Source of the DNA: Mariniphaga sp041687255
GTDB taxonomy: Bacteria; Bacteroidota; Bacteroidia; Bacteroidales; Prolixibacteraceae
Length of the DNA: 64,000 nucleotides
Reading direction: 5' to 3'
Assembly: GCA_041687255.1 (NCBI GenBank)
Contig: JAWLCL010000003.1
Span: 372,001 to 436,000 of the forward strand
Shown here piece by piece: positions 45,434 through 54,688 of the stretch. The notes under the pieces were generated by a model. It was not told the DNA's origin. It ran no database searches and was given only the letters and a program-made list of their open reading frames with translations. A program made the position numbers and the translations under genes. Numbering within the stretch: position 1 is the stretch's first letter; each line of letters opens with the position of its first letter.

Positions 45434-47012
45434 CTTCTTTTGTTCTTCTAACTTTTTCTAACCGAATTTCCTCATTTTTTTGCTGGATGGTATGTGCCAG
45501 AAACTCCTGACTTTCTTCCGGAAAATCGGTACGGATATGACCACCCCTGCTTTCTTCTCTTCGTAATGCCGCTGTTGCAATTAATTTGCTCACAGTGGCC
45601 ATGTTTTTTATTTTTAGCAGATTGTAATCGTTTTCTGATGATTCAAAATTGCTTAAGATTTCATCAAACAACGCTACAGCCTCTTTAATTCCTGTTTTGT
45701 TTCGCACAACACCAAGGCTTTTCATCATCTGTTTTGCAATGGTATTCCGGGTATCAAGGTAGGCTTTTTCATTTTTCTGATTAAAGGCAACCGGCTGAAC
45801 AGTAGGAAGTTGTTCCTGTGGCCAGTTAAGATGTACAGCTGATTGGCTGGCACGTTTACCAAAAACCAGGCATTCGAGCAGGGAATTGCTGGCAAGTCTG
45901 TTGGCGCCCATAACCCCTGTTGACGCTGCTTCGCCACATACATACAGGCCCCTGATATTTGTTTCGGCATTCAGATTTGTACCTATTCCGCCCACCATGT
46001 AATGAGCTGCCGGTGCTACAGGAATAAGGTCGCTGGTTAAATCAAACCCCAGTTCGCTCAAATGCAAATAAATATTTTTAAACCTACTCTTTATTTTTTT
46101 TGCATCCAGATGCTTCAGCGAAAGATAGATATAATCTTTATCTGATTTCTCTATTTCTTTAAAAATGCTGTACGCCACTATATCGCGTGGTGCCAGTTCA
46201 GCATCAGGATGTATATTCTCCATGAACCGCTTGCCCTGGTGGTTAAGCAGCCAGGCACCCTCACCCCTGACAGCTTCGCTTATGAGGTATGCTTCTTTGC
46301 CGGGAATGTACAATGCAGAAGGATGAAATTGTATGAATTCTATATCGGTGACACGTGCACCTGCTTCCCATGCAAGGGCAATTCCGTCGCCGGTGGCAGT
46401 ATGCGGATTGGTTGAACGTTCATATAACCGGGAAACACCACCCGTTGCCAATATAACTGCTTTGGTTTTGAAAAGAATGTTTCTGCCGGTTTTAAATTCA
46501 AGAGCCTGCACCCCTGCTATGTTCCCATTGCTTTTAAGGAGTTTAACCGCGGTAGTAAATTCAAAAGCTGTTATATTTTCTTTGTTCCTTACTTTTTCCA
46601 GAATAAAGCAGGTAAGTTTTTTTCCTGTGGCATCTCCTCCTGCATGCAATATACGGCGTTTGCTGTGTGCGCCTTCCAGACCAAGCACCAGTTGTCCGTT
46701 TTTTGTGTCGAACTGCATGCCCATTTCAATAAATTCCAGCACGCGGTCTTTCCCTTCATTAACCAATACTTTTACAGCATCTTCATCGCAAAGGCCTCTG
46801 CCTGCAATTAATGTATCATCCATATGTTGCTCCGGTGAATCATCATCCGCAATTGCTGCAGCTATACCTCCCTGGGCATAATATGAATTGCTTATGTCCA
46901 GTTCCGCTTTTGTAATTATGGCAACTGAACCGTATTGTGATGAATAATAGGCAGAAGTTAATCCTGCGAGACCACTTCCTATTATAATGGTATCAAACTC
47001 AAGTACTTGCAT
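45405..47012 (-). CDS. nadB: L-aspartate oxidase
   Basis: 535 aa. An FAD enzyme that oxidises aspartate to iminoaspartate, the first step of de novo NAD synthesis. The N-terminal FAD motif is TIIIGSGLAGLTSAYYS. The family segments SYYAQGGIAAAI, EGAHSKRRILHAGGDATGKK, FIQFHPSALYIPG and the Cys-containing AAHYMVGGIGTNLNAETNI follow. The C-terminal helical domain starts near 430. NadA is not in the window. The gene is the first of the nadB-nadC-coaX run; the promoter should lie in the 76-bp gap before the cupin gene. Confidence 0.96.
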   Translation of the reverse strand: MQVLEFDTIIIGSGLAGLTSAYYSSQYGSVAIITKAELDISNSYYAQGGIAAAIADDDSPEQHMDDTLIAGRGLCDEDAVKVLVNEGKDRVLEFIEMGMQFDTKNGQLVLGLEGAHSKRRILHAGGDATGKKLTCFILEKVRNKENITAFEFTTAVKLLKSNGNIAGVQALEFKTGRNILFKTKAVILATGGVSRLYERSTNPHTATGDGIALAWEAGARVTDIEFIQFHPSALYIPGKEAYLISEAVRGEGAWLLNHQGKRFMENIHPDAELAPRDIVAYSIFKEIEKSDKDYIYLSLKHLDAKKIKSRFKNIYLHLSELGFDLTSDLIPVAPAAHYMVGGIGTNLNAETNIRGLYVCGEAASTGVMGANRLASNSLLECLVFGKRASQSAVHLNWPQEQLPTVQPVAFNQKNEKAYLDTRNTIAKQMMKSLGVVRNKTGIKEAVALFDEILSNFESSENDYNLLKIKNMATVSKLIATAALRREESRGGHIRTDFPEESQEFLAHTIQQKNEEIRLEKVRRTKEDGSENTEVG

Positions 47013-47088
47013 TAAATGACTGATTCTGAATGCGCGGCAAAGTTACTATTTCTTTTAAGGAAATATACTTTTTTACTCAAACCTTTTT

Positions 47089-47415
47089 TTAATCAGGAAG
47101 ATAATCGGGACGTACAGGAGAAAATACTTCCAAAACCACTGAATCTTCAAGTACCTCCACTTCATGCTCCACATTCATGGGAACACTCCAGCTATCTCCG
47201 GCTTCTACTATTTGCCAGTTGGAATTAATCCTGAAATTCAATTTGCCGGAAATAAGCACTCCTGTTTGTTCATAAGGATGATTGTGTGATGGTAAACGAT
47301 GATCTTTTTGCAGTCTGAATTCACAAAGGTTTGTATTCTCACCATATGCCAATGGCCTCATGTGGACTCCTTCCATCAGCTTGTGGAAAGGATTGTTGTC
47401 TTTTTTAGTAAACAT
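47089..47415 (-). CDS. Small cupin-domain protein
   Basis: 108 aa, a single beta-barrel. Metal-ligand pattern: HRLPSHNHPYEQTGVLISGK (three His and a Glu/Gln position) and the second cupin motif GDSWSVPMNVEHEVEVLED. Cupins of this size bind a metal ion and act as sensors, isomerases or dioxygenases; no substrate can be assigned. It lies upstream of nadB on the same strand but with a gap, so it may or may not be cotranscribed. Confidence 0.85.
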   Translation of the reverse strand: MFTKKDNNPFHKLMEGVHMRPLAYGENTNLCEFRLQKDHRLPSHNHPYEQTGVLISGKLNFRINSNWQIVEAGDSWSVPMNVEHEVEVLEDSVVLEVFSPVRPDYLPD

Positions 47416-47588
47416 CCTGGTTGATATAGTATTAATATTGAGTTGCTGTTATTTAGTCTTAAGGTAACAAAGTTAAAAATCTGACAGAAATGGCTACATC
47501 ATTTGACAGATTTGAAAAGGAACCTTTAAAAATTAAGACTCAACACCTGTTATTGAACAAGCGGGTGCCAACTGAAGGGGCGATAACC

Positions 47589-48962
47589 TTATACATATTC
47601 CATTATTCTGCCTGAAATCTGCATCAATGAAATCTCAGCCAGTTTTGTTTGAAATTTTATTGAAATAAGGCGTTCTTCTGCATCCAGCAAGCTTTTTTGC
47701 ACTTCCCGCAGTTCAAGACCTGAGAGCGCCCCAAGGCGGTAGCGTTCAAGTGCTATCTCCAGATTTTCACGGGCTACATTCAGGTTTTGTTCTTCCATTG
47801 CCACCAGTCTTATGTTATTTTCATACGCATAGTAAATGGTGAGCAATTCGGCTTTCACTTCCTGTTCAATTTCCTGTAACTGATAAACCTGGTTTTCAAC
47901 CGCAATAAGGGCATTGGTTTTTTCCCTGCGCCGGTTAAATCCGTTGAAGATGTCCATCCCCAGAGTAACTCCGTATGTGAATGTTCTGTTTTGCTGATTG
48001 CTTAATGCCAGTTCTCCATAATCGCTAATGGTTCCCGAACCATATCCCCTGTAGTTGTAATTATAACCCGATGACAAATTCAGATACGGATAGGAGCGAG
48101 ATGCAATAAGTTTATAATCGAGTTCTGAAATAACCTGATTCTTCCTTGCAATCTGAAGGCTGGTGTTGAACTCAAGAGTCGATTCCAACAGTTCATCGTA
48201 CTGAAGCTCTGGGTTATAGATAATTGAAGTGTCCTCCAGTGCTATAATTTCCGTCAGGTCTTCAAGCGACATCAATGTTTTTAATCTCACCGCCGATTCC
48301 AGGATGGCTTCATTTTGACGAGCAAGCCTTGAGCTGTCTGCATTCAGATAAACTATCGACTGCAGGAGTTCAAGTTTCGAGGAAGCTCCCAGCAGGTAAC
48401 GTTCTTCATCTATACGCGCGCGTTCCCTGGAAAGCGAAACAGCATAGTCCATGTTATCCGAAAGGTTTAGCTGCTGAATGTGGTAGTAGTATTCCGATAC
48501 GATTTGGGCAACCAGGTTTTCCATTGCCATCTGTGTATTCAGTTCTCCCATCTGTTTTAATTCATTCAGTCTTTGCCATGTGGTTTGAATACTGAACCCC
48601 CGGAATAAAGGCATGTCGAGATTGAGCGATGCAAGGCCTGTAGTGTTGTGAATGCCGTCGGTATTCCTCTGCGAACCATCATTCATGTTTTGAACCGTTG
48701 AAGTAATGTTGCCCCCTATTCTGTTGGTGGTTGTAACTACAGGCAGGAACCCGGCATTCCCTTTTGTATAATTGTTCTCTGCAACCTCCTCCCGATTTCG
48801 GGCAACCTTCACAGAGAAATTTTGTTCAAGCCCGGTTACAATTGCACGATTGAGATCATACACCTCCTGTGCAACAAGAGGTGCATTCCAAAAAAGAAGT
48901 AATAATGCAGGGGTAGTTTTAAGCAGGAATTTTAGAGTCTTCAATGCTGTCAGTCTTTTCAT
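47589..48962 (-). CDS. TolC-family outer membrane efflux protein
   Basis: 457 aa from the ATG at 48962 (MKRLTALKTLKFL); another in-frame ATG at 48980 adds six residues. A signal peptide (to about residue 33, APLVAQ) is followed by the paired outer-membrane-efflux repeats: EVYDLNRAIVTGLEQNFSVKV, LSLSRERARIDEERYLLGA-like helices and LEIALERYRLGALSGLELRE. The start lies 44 bp inside the end of the RND permease gene, in another frame, so it must be translated by coupling. It completes the tripartite pump as the exit duct. Confidence 0.92.
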   Translation of the reverse strand: MKRLTALKTLKFLLKTTPALLLLFWNAPLVAQEVYDLNRAIVTGLEQNFSVKVARNREEVAENNYTKGNAGFLPVVTTTNRIGGNITSTVQNMNDGSQRNTDGIHNTTGLASLNLDMPLFRGFSIQTTWQRLNELKQMGELNTQMAMENLVAQIVSEYYYHIQQLNLSDNMDYAVSLSRERARIDEERYLLGASSKLELLQSIVYLNADSSRLARQNEAILESAVRLKTLMSLEDLTEIIALEDTSIIYNPELQYDELLESTLEFNTSLQIARKNQVISELDYKLIASRSYPYLNLSSGYNYNYRGYGSGTISDYGELALSNQQNRTFTYGVTLGMDIFNGFNRRREKTNALIAVENQVYQLQEIEQEVKAELLTIYYAYENNIRLVAMEEQNLNVARENLEIALERYRLGALSGLELREVQKSLLDAEERLISIKFQTKLAEISLMQISGRIMEYV

Positions 48963-51900
48963 TAATGTTTTTTGATTCACTTGAGATTAGCAGGTAAATA
49001 CCCGGCACAACATACAGTGTTAAGATGGTTGCTATAAAAAGTCCACCGACCACTGCTGTACCCATGGCCACCCGGCTCTGAGCTCCTTCACCAAATCCGA
49101 GTGCCAGAGGCAGAATACCTAAAATGGTTGAAAGGCTGGTCATCAGAATAGGGCGGAAACGTGCTGCCGAAGCATATCGGATAGCTTCCTGTTTGTTCAT
49201 TCCGGCGAGCTTTCGCTGATTGGCAAATTCCACAATGAGAATACCATTCTTGGATACCAGCCCTATAAGCATGATGATACCAATCTGGCTGAAAATATTC
49301 ATTGTAATGTTAAAATACCACATGAACAATAAGGCTCCTGTTAAAGCTAGTGGCACGGTCATCATTACAATTACCGGATCCTTGAAGCTTTCAAACTGTG
49401 CAGAAAGAACAAGGAAAATAAGCACGATGGCCAGTACAAAGGCAAACATCAAACTCGAAGAACTTTCCATAAAGTCTTTTGAGTCGCCGTCAAGTGCAGT
49501 ACGGAAGGAATCATCAAGCACTTTGGCTGCAATTTGATCCATTTCTTCAATTCCCTCACTGATGGTTTTGCCATCGGCCAGATTCGATGAAATGGTAGCA
49601 GCTACAAAGCGGTTGTAACGATACAGCTGGGGTGGAGCCGTTGATTCCTTTAATGTAACAAAGTTATCGAGCTGTATCATTTGACCCTTATCATTTCTTA
49701 CATACAATGATTTTAAATCAAGCGGTTTATTTCTGTCCTGACGGTGCAATTCGCCAAGTATCTGGTACTGCTTTCCGTTCATTATAAAATATCCAAAACG
49801 TTGACCGCTGAGTGCCAGCTGAAGGGTCTGTCCAATGTTTTGGGTGGAAACTCCTAACAGGTTAGCTTTATCGCGATTGATTTCAATCTGAAGCTCCGGC
49901 TTGGTGAATTTCAAGTCAACATCAGGCATTACAAAAGTGGGATTGCTGTTCACTTCAGCCATAAATGCCGGTAAAATTTCTCTAAGCTTTTCAATGGTAG
50001 GAGCCTGAAGCACATACTGGATTGGCGGTCGGGCCCGTCTTCCGCCAAATGTTGATTGTTGCACCACACTGGCACGGGCCTTGGTTTTCTTGCGAAGTTC
50101 GGCAGACAAATGGCTGGCGATTTCCTGTTGCGAACGTTCCCTTTCAGAGGGCTCTTTTAAAGTGACCCTTACAAAAGCAAAAGTTCCCCGCACCATAGTA
50201 GTTATATTATCGCGTTCGGGTATAATATCTTCCACCAACTTTGAAACATCTTCCACATAATCATAGGTATACTCATAAGTGGCTCCTTCGGTGGTGGTAA
50301 TACGGGCATTCATTTGCGAACGGTCTTCCATAGGTGCCATCTCTGCAGGAATAACTTTCCATAATCCATATATCAGGAACAAGGAACCCACAAGAATAGC
50401 TACAGTGACATATTTATGCTTCAGGTAACTCTCAAGCGATCGCTGATAAGCATTGTTTAGTCTTACAAAATATTTTTCCGACCAGTTATAAAACCGGTTG
50501 TGTTTCTGCCTCGATTTTAAGAGTTTGGTGGATAGCATTGGAGTAAAGGTAAGGGCCACAAACGATGAAATGGCAACGGCCCCCGCAATGACGATACTGA
50601 ATTCGCGGAACAACCTCCCGGTCATACCTTCGAGGAAAACAATAGGAAAGAATACTGCTACCAAAGTAATGGTAGTGGCAATAATGGCGAAGAAAATTTC
50701 ATTTGCCCCCTCCAGGCCTGCCTGCCGTGGATTCATGCCTCGTTCAATTTTCACATAAATGTTTTCCATCATTACAATGGCATCATCCACCACTAACCCA
50801 ATGGAAAGAACAATGGCCAGCAAAGTCAGTACGTTAATTGTAAACCCTGCCAGGTACATTATGAAGAAGGACCCTATCAAAGAAACCGGAATTACCAGAA
50901 TCGGGATGATGGTTGTGCGCCAGTCGCGCAGAAAGAAAAAGATGATAACCACAACCAGGAAAAATGCCAGATAGATAGTTGTCTGAACTTCATTAATCGA
51001 AGAACGGATGTATTCAGTGTTGTCAAATCCGAACTCAATTCCAACATCCTCCGGAAGGTCTCGTTTTATAAATTCCAGCCTTTCATAGACATCATCAACA
51101 ATTTCAATATGATTTGCACCCGGTTGCGGAATAATAACCACGGCAATCATAGGAATACCATTCATTTTAATAATACCCCGAAGATCTTCAGGGCTCAATT
51201 CTGCCCGTCCTATATCGCGAACCCTGATAAGCTGGTCGCCTGCCTGTTTCAGGATAAGGTTATTGAACTCCTGCGGGGTTGTCATCAACCCCAGTGTACG
51301 GATGGTAAGTTCTGTGGTGTTTCCCTCTATGCTGCCTGCCGGTAATTCTACATTTTCCCTCATAATGGCATTGCGTACATCGAGCGGTGTCATTTGGTAT
51401 CCGGCTAACTTTTGAGGGTCAAGCCAGATGCGCATTGCGTATCGTTTTTCTCCCCAGATTTGAACTCCACTCACTCCTGATATAGTTTGCAGCTGTTCTT
51501 TAAATGTAAGTTCTGCAATTTCTGAGAGTTCAAGCAGTGAGCGTTTTGGGCTTTTAACTGCAAGCATCAGGATAGGTTCAGCATCGGCATCTGCTTTAGA
51601 AACTGTAGGAGGGTCGGCATCGCGGGGGAGGAAACGTTGTGCCTGTGACACCTTGTCGCGTACATCGTTGGCAGCGGTTTCCAAATCAACCGAAAGTTCA
51701 AACTCCACAGTAATGCGGCTCCGGCCCTGGCTACTGCTGCTGGTAAGGGTGCGAATGCCGGGTATCCCGTTAATCGATTGCTCCAGGGGTTCGGTTATCT
51801 GGCTTTCAATTACGTCAGAATTGGCTCCCGGGTAGGATGTACTTACCGATATGATGGGAGGGTCCACACTTGGAAACTCCCTTACCCCCAAAAAAGTCAT

Positions 51901-51984
51901 CCCGATACCACCAAAGAGCAGGATGACCAGAGAGAATACCGTGGCCAGTACCGGACGTTTTATGCTGGTGGAGGATAAACTCAT
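48919..51984 (-). CDS. RND efflux transporter permease subunit
   Basis: 1021 aa. It is the proton-driven pump of a tripartite efflux system (AcrB/HAE1-type). Twelve membrane helices and two large periplasmic loops are expected. Visible motifs: VFSLVILLFGGIGMTFLGVR in helix 1, the substrate-loop PGANSDVIESQITEPLEQSI, the helix-4 proton-relay aspartates in IGLVVDDAIVMMENIYVKIE, and GIVSKNGILIVEFANQ-like sequence (IGLVSKNGILIVEFANQRK) in helix 10. It overlaps the adaptor gene by 4 bp and the TolC gene by 44 bp or more. Confidence 0.95.
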   Translation of the reverse strand: MSLSSTSIKRPVLATVFSLVILLFGGIGMTFLGVREFPSVDPPIISVSTSYPGANSDVIESQITEPLEQSINGIPGIRTLTSSSSQGRSRITVEFELSVDLETAANDVRDKVSQAQRFLPRDADPPTVSKADADAEPILMLAVKSPKRSLLELSEIAELTFKEQLQTISGVSGVQIWGEKRYAMRIWLDPQKLAGYQMTPLDVRNAIMRENVELPAGSIEGNTTELTIRTLGLMTTPQEFNNLILKQAGDQLIRVRDIGRAELSPEDLRGIIKMNGIPMIAVVIIPQPGANHIEIVDDVYERLEFIKRDLPEDVGIEFGFDNTEYIRSSINEVQTTIYLAFFLVVVIIFFFLRDWRTTIIPILVIPVSLIGSFFIMYLAGFTINVLTLLAIVLSIGLVVDDAIVMMENIYVKIERGMNPRQAGLEGANEIFFAIIATTITLVAVFFPIVFLEGMTGRLFREFSIVIAGAVAISSFVALTFTPMLSTKLLKSRQKHNRFYNWSEKYFVRLNNAYQRSLESYLKHKYVTVAILVGSLFLIYGLWKVIPAEMAPMEDRSQMNARITTTEGATYEYTYDYVEDVSKLVEDIIPERDNITTMVRGTFAFVRVTLKEPSERERSQQEIASHLSAELRKKTKARASVVQQSTFGGRRARPPIQYVLQAPTIEKLREILPAFMAEVNSNPTFVMPDVDLKFTKPELQIEINRDKANLLGVSTQNIGQTLQLALSGQRFGYFIMNGKQYQILGELHRQDRNKPLDLKSLYVRNDKGQMIQLDNFVTLKESTAPPQLYRYNRFVAATISSNLADGKTISEGIEEMDQIAAKVLDDSFRTALDGDSKDFMESSSSLMFAFVLAIVLIFLVLSAQFESFKDPVIVMMTVPLALTGALLFMWYFNITMNIFSQIGIIMLIGLVSKNGILIVEFANQRKLAGMNKQEAIRYASAARFRPILMTSLSTILGILPLALGFGEGAQSRVAMGTAVVGGLFIATILTLYVVPGIYLLISSESKNINEKTDSIEDSKIPA

Positions 51985-53099
51985 AATTTACTTAATAAAT
52001 GTTGGTTGGTAACTAATGTATCCAGTTGTATAGATAGGCCTTCCCGCAGCTGCAGGATTGCAGTGGTAAGCAGTGTGTCACCAAATTCGAGGCCTTTGGT
52101 AATTTGAATGTTTGATTCGGTGCGAAGTCCTGTTGACACTCTTCGTTCAACAGCTTTCCCGTCTTTTACGATATACACTTTTTCTCCTTCCATTTCTGGT
52201 ATTAATGCTTCGGTTGGTATGGAAATGGCGCTGTCGATCTGTGAAAGTTGTGCCCTTACGCTTGCAAATCTTCCGGGTTTAAGTTCCTCGCTGGTATTCG
52301 GATAAAGTGCCCTCACCACAATTGTACGGGTGTTTACATCTACCTTAGGTTCGATGGCATATACATTTGCATTAAATGATTCAGATATTCCATCAACAGT
52401 AAATTCAATAGGAAAACCTGCAGTAACTTCGCCTGCATACCTTTCAGGAATTGAAAACTCAATCTTTAGCGGGCGGTTCTTAACAAGCTGCACAATTCTG
52501 GTTTGCGTTGATGCAAAAGCTCCTTCACTGATAAACCGTAGCCCAACAACTCCATCGAAAGGAGCGCGCAATTCGGTCTCGGCAATGCGGGCTTCAATCA
52601 GCATGATATCGGCTTCTATGGTCTCCAGCTCAGTGGCCACCTGGTCATAACTCTCGCGACTGATGGCATCACGGTCGAGCAACTGCCGCTGTCTGAATTC
52701 GCGTTCTTCCACCAGTTTCTTCTGCGCCTGCAGTTTCATTAACTGCGCCTGTAAAGGCTTATCGTTAATTTTTGCAAGTAATTCACCTTTTCGCACCTGT
52801 GTGCCTTCTTCGAAATGAATGCCAACTACTTTCCCGGAAGTTTCAAAAGCCAAATCAACTTCTTCATCGGGTAAAAGCGATGCCGTGCTGTATATCATTT
52901 CATTCATTCGGGTAGGTACAAGTACAAAGCCACTGGCAAATAGTGCCTGCGGGCCACCTCCCATTCCCGGCCCTGCCTGCGGACCGTCTCCTGCCTGCTG
53001 CCCAAACATAGGTTCAAGCTTCGGATAAAAAATTATTCCTGCCAATACAAGTATTAAAATAATAGTTGTAGAAATGCGAAAAATGCTTTTTGTTGCCAC
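51981..53099 (-). CDS. RND efflux periplasmic adaptor subunit
   Basis: 372 aa. A membrane-fusion protein linking the inner-membrane pump to the TolC duct. An N-terminal anchor (about 9-25) is followed by an unusual Gly/Pro/Gln-rich linker (AGDGPQAGPGMGGGPQALFA). The lipoyl/barrel-sandwich half-motif is VGIHFEEGTQVRKGELLAKIN, the helical hairpin about 120-160, and the second lipoyl half IAETELRAPFDGVVGLRFIS. It is the first gene of the three-gene operon. No regulator is adjacent. Confidence 0.94.
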   Translation of the reverse strand: MATKSIFRISTTIILILVLAGIIFYPKLEPMFGQQAGDGPQAGPGMGGGPQALFASGFVLVPTRMNEMIYSTASLLPDEEVDLAFETSGKVVGIHFEEGTQVRKGELLAKINDKPLQAQLMKLQAQKKLVEEREFRQRQLLDRDAISRESYDQVATELETIEADIMLIEARIAETELRAPFDGVVGLRFISEGAFASTQTRIVQLVKNRPLKIEFSIPERYAGEVTAGFPIEFTVDGISESFNANVYAIEPKVDVNTRTIVVRALYPNTSEELKPGRFASVRAQLSQIDSAISIPTEALIPEMEGEKVYIVKDGKAVERRVSTGLRTESNIQITKGLEFGDTLLTTAILQLREGLSIQLDTLVTNQHLLSKL

Positions 53100-53184
53100 G
53101 TGGTATTATCTTTTAAATATTTTTTTAAAGATTCTTTTTTCAATTCAAATAGTTTTGACTAATGAAGATCTAAAAGGTTAAATT

Positions 53185-53208
53185 AAAAATACAAAAAAAT
53201 GTATTTTT
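53185..53208. promoter_or_regulatory. AT-rich palindrome upstream of the efflux operon
   Basis: AAAAATACA (53185-53193) and TGTATTTTT (53200-53208) form a perfect 9-bp inverted repeat with a 6-nt A spacer, 86 bp before the adaptor start. It could be an operator for a TetR- or MarR-type repressor of the efflux genes. The rest of 53100-53458 is AT-rich without a gene. Confidence 0.4.
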
Positions 53209-53397
53209 TGTCCAACTTCCCCCAAAGGCATATTTTTTTTATATCGAATGGGTGTTAGTCGTTAAGTGGGGCAAATATAATTAAATTATATACTTTCTGT
53301 AAGCATAATCTGTTTTGAAAAATCAGACCGGCTCTAATAGTTTCTTCATGAGCATCTTTTTTTGCTAACTTGTTGCTTATCAAATCATGTTTTTTTG

Positions 53398-53416
53398 GTA
53401 ACTTTACTTAAGTTAC
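53398..53416 (+). promoter_or_regulatory. Promoter-overlapping palindrome before the metal-ligand-rich lipoprotein
   Basis: GTAACTT (53398-53404) and AAGTTAC (53410-53416) form a perfect inverted repeat with a 5-nt spacer. The sequence TAACTTTA (53399-53406) inside it resembles the -7 box. A TTG at 53373-53375 is 23 nt upstream. A protein bound here would control the lipoprotein gene. Confidence 0.4.
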
Positions 53417-53458
53417 ATGATTCCGGAATCCATAAATGTTTAATCAAATCCAAACACA

Positions 53459-54286
53459 ATGAAAAAAAAATCACATTTTTTGATGTTCCTGGTGGCTGTT
53501 GCTTTAATAGCAGTGCAATGTGCCGATGAGGAAATTACCGACTCCTTTGAAGTCATGAATAAAAGTGGAAAAGTCATGCCTGGGTTAAAGGCAACGGGTT
53601 CTGTTCAGGTTTTTTGGGAAAGTGGTGGTCAAAAGAAAGAAACAGATGACGGGGTGAAAACCCGCCAGGCATTTTTTCAATTTGATGCACATGAAGAAAT
53701 CAGTAATCGGGATCCTAAAGGCGAGATTATATTACAGGTATTCGAAGATGAATTAGTATTACACCGAGAAATTAAGGCAATTGTACAGGATGTTTTTATC
53801 GATGCTGATGAAAATAAAGCATGGTTTACCGGCATCGTTTATTACGACAGCAAAAGCCTGGAAGATGAGCATTCTGATCATGATGATGGTGGTTGTAGTC
53901 ATGATGACGGTGAAGAGTGCAGTCATGAAGATGGTGAAGATGAAGCCGGAGGATGTGATGGCGGTTGTACTGATGATGAAGGAGGCTGCAGCCATGATGA
54001 CGGAGAGGAAGGTGACGATGGTTGTACTCATGATGATGAGGAATCATGCGAAGGTGGCAGTGGAGGAAGCAGTGGCAAATTGAGCGGTAAACTCCCCAGG
54101 GTCGGTCAGATAATAGCAGTGAAAGTCCATGATGGCGGTACTCCCGGGGCCGGTAATGATGGAATTACATGGAGATGGTACAGCAGTGAAGGAGCCTTTG
54201 TTCCTGATGCAGGGAACCATTCAGATTGGCCTCATTTATGTAAAAAAACTATTGTGGAAGGTAATCTTATTGTTCACAGCAAGTAA
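53459..54286 (+). CDS. Cys/His/Asp-rich exported protein, putative metal-binding lipoprotein
   Basis: 275 aa. The N-terminal signal (MKKKSHFLMFLVAVALIAVQC) ends at Cys21; Gln before the Cys is not a standard lipobox, so lipidation is likely but not certain. Residues about 40-130 look beta-rich (GSVQVFWESGG, then FFQFDAHEEIS). Residues 136-198 are low complexity: seven Cys (146, 154, 166, 170, 177, 189, 197) and six His among Asp, Glu and Gly, built from repeats such as CSHDDGEE. A Gly/Ser linker and a beta-rich end (GITWRWYSSEGAFVPDAG) follow. The tract resembles metal-sequestering sequences. It is divergent from the efflux operon. No named family is recognised. Confidence 0.8.
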   Translation: MKKKSHFLMFLVAVALIAVQCADEEITDSFEVMNKSGKVMPGLKATGSVQVFWESGGQKKETDDGVKTRQAFFQFDAHEEISNRDPKGEIILQVFEDELVLHREIKAIVQDVFIDADENKAWFTGIVYYDSKSLEDEHSDHDDGGCSHDDGEECSHEDGEDEAGGCDGGCTDDEGGCSHDDGEEGDDGCTHDDEESCEGGSGGSSGKLSGKLPRVGQIIAVKVHDGGTPGAGNDGITWRWYSSEGAFVPDAGNHSDWPHLCKKTIVEGNLIVHSK

Positions 54287-54373
54287 ATGAACATCAATTT
54301 GGGTAAGAAGAACGCGCTTCTTTAAAGCTGAAGATTTACGGAATTTGCTGAAAAAAAATGGCATCCCTATTGA

Positions 54374-54450
54374 TGCTAATTTCTGTAGTCGTTAAAGTCC
54401 TTAAGGTCTTGGCAAGGAAAGGGATGTTGTCCTTCAGTAACATAGAGCTA
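54374..54450 (+). repeat. Intergenic repeat, copy A (9-nt internal period)
   Basis: After TGCTAATTTCT comes the period-9 series AGTCGTTAA / AGTCCTTAA / GGTCTTGGC, then AAGGAAAGGGATG. Copies B (54590-54660) and C (55313-55390) share this order. No coding frame fits. Confidence 0.6.
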
Positions 54451-54589
54451 CCTAAATGTAATACCGGCAGCGGGTAAAAATACCTTATCTCGTCCATATT
54501 AATTTCCTTATATAAGAACAAACCACACCGATTTTACCCAAAGTGGCAGAGAAACTATAAAAGTAGCAATTATTGGAAAACAATAAAAG

Positions 54590-54660
54590 TAAGTTTTAAA
54601 GTCTGTAAAGTCCTTAAGGTCGTGGTAAGATAAGAATGCCATCCTTAAGCACATAAACCA
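54590..54660 (+). repeat. Intergenic repeat, copy B
   Basis: Same order as copy A: AGTCTGTAA / AGTCCTTAA / GGTCGTGGT, then AAGATAAGAATGCCATCCTTAA. The similarity to copy A continues past the 9-nt units into ATCCTTAAGCACATAAA. Confidence 0.6.
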
Positions 54661-54688
54661 ATTCTATCTCATGTAAAAACGTTCTTCT

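Noticed and set aside
47490..47615. Plus-strand open frame of 41 codons between the cupin and TolC genes
   Set aside because: It runs into the TolC coding end on the opposite strand, has no promoter, and its translation matches nothing I know.
48919..53099. RND operon as a heavy-metal efflux system
   Set aside because: The permease length and its VVDDAIV helix-4 motif fit drug-type (HAE1) pumps; no metal-specific sites were seen, despite the neighbouring metal-ligand-rich protein.
53781..54083. Methionine-rich plus-strand frame inside the lipoprotein gene
   Set aside because: It is the +1 reading of the repeated GATGATG tract; the Met richness is an artefact of the Asp/His codon repeats.
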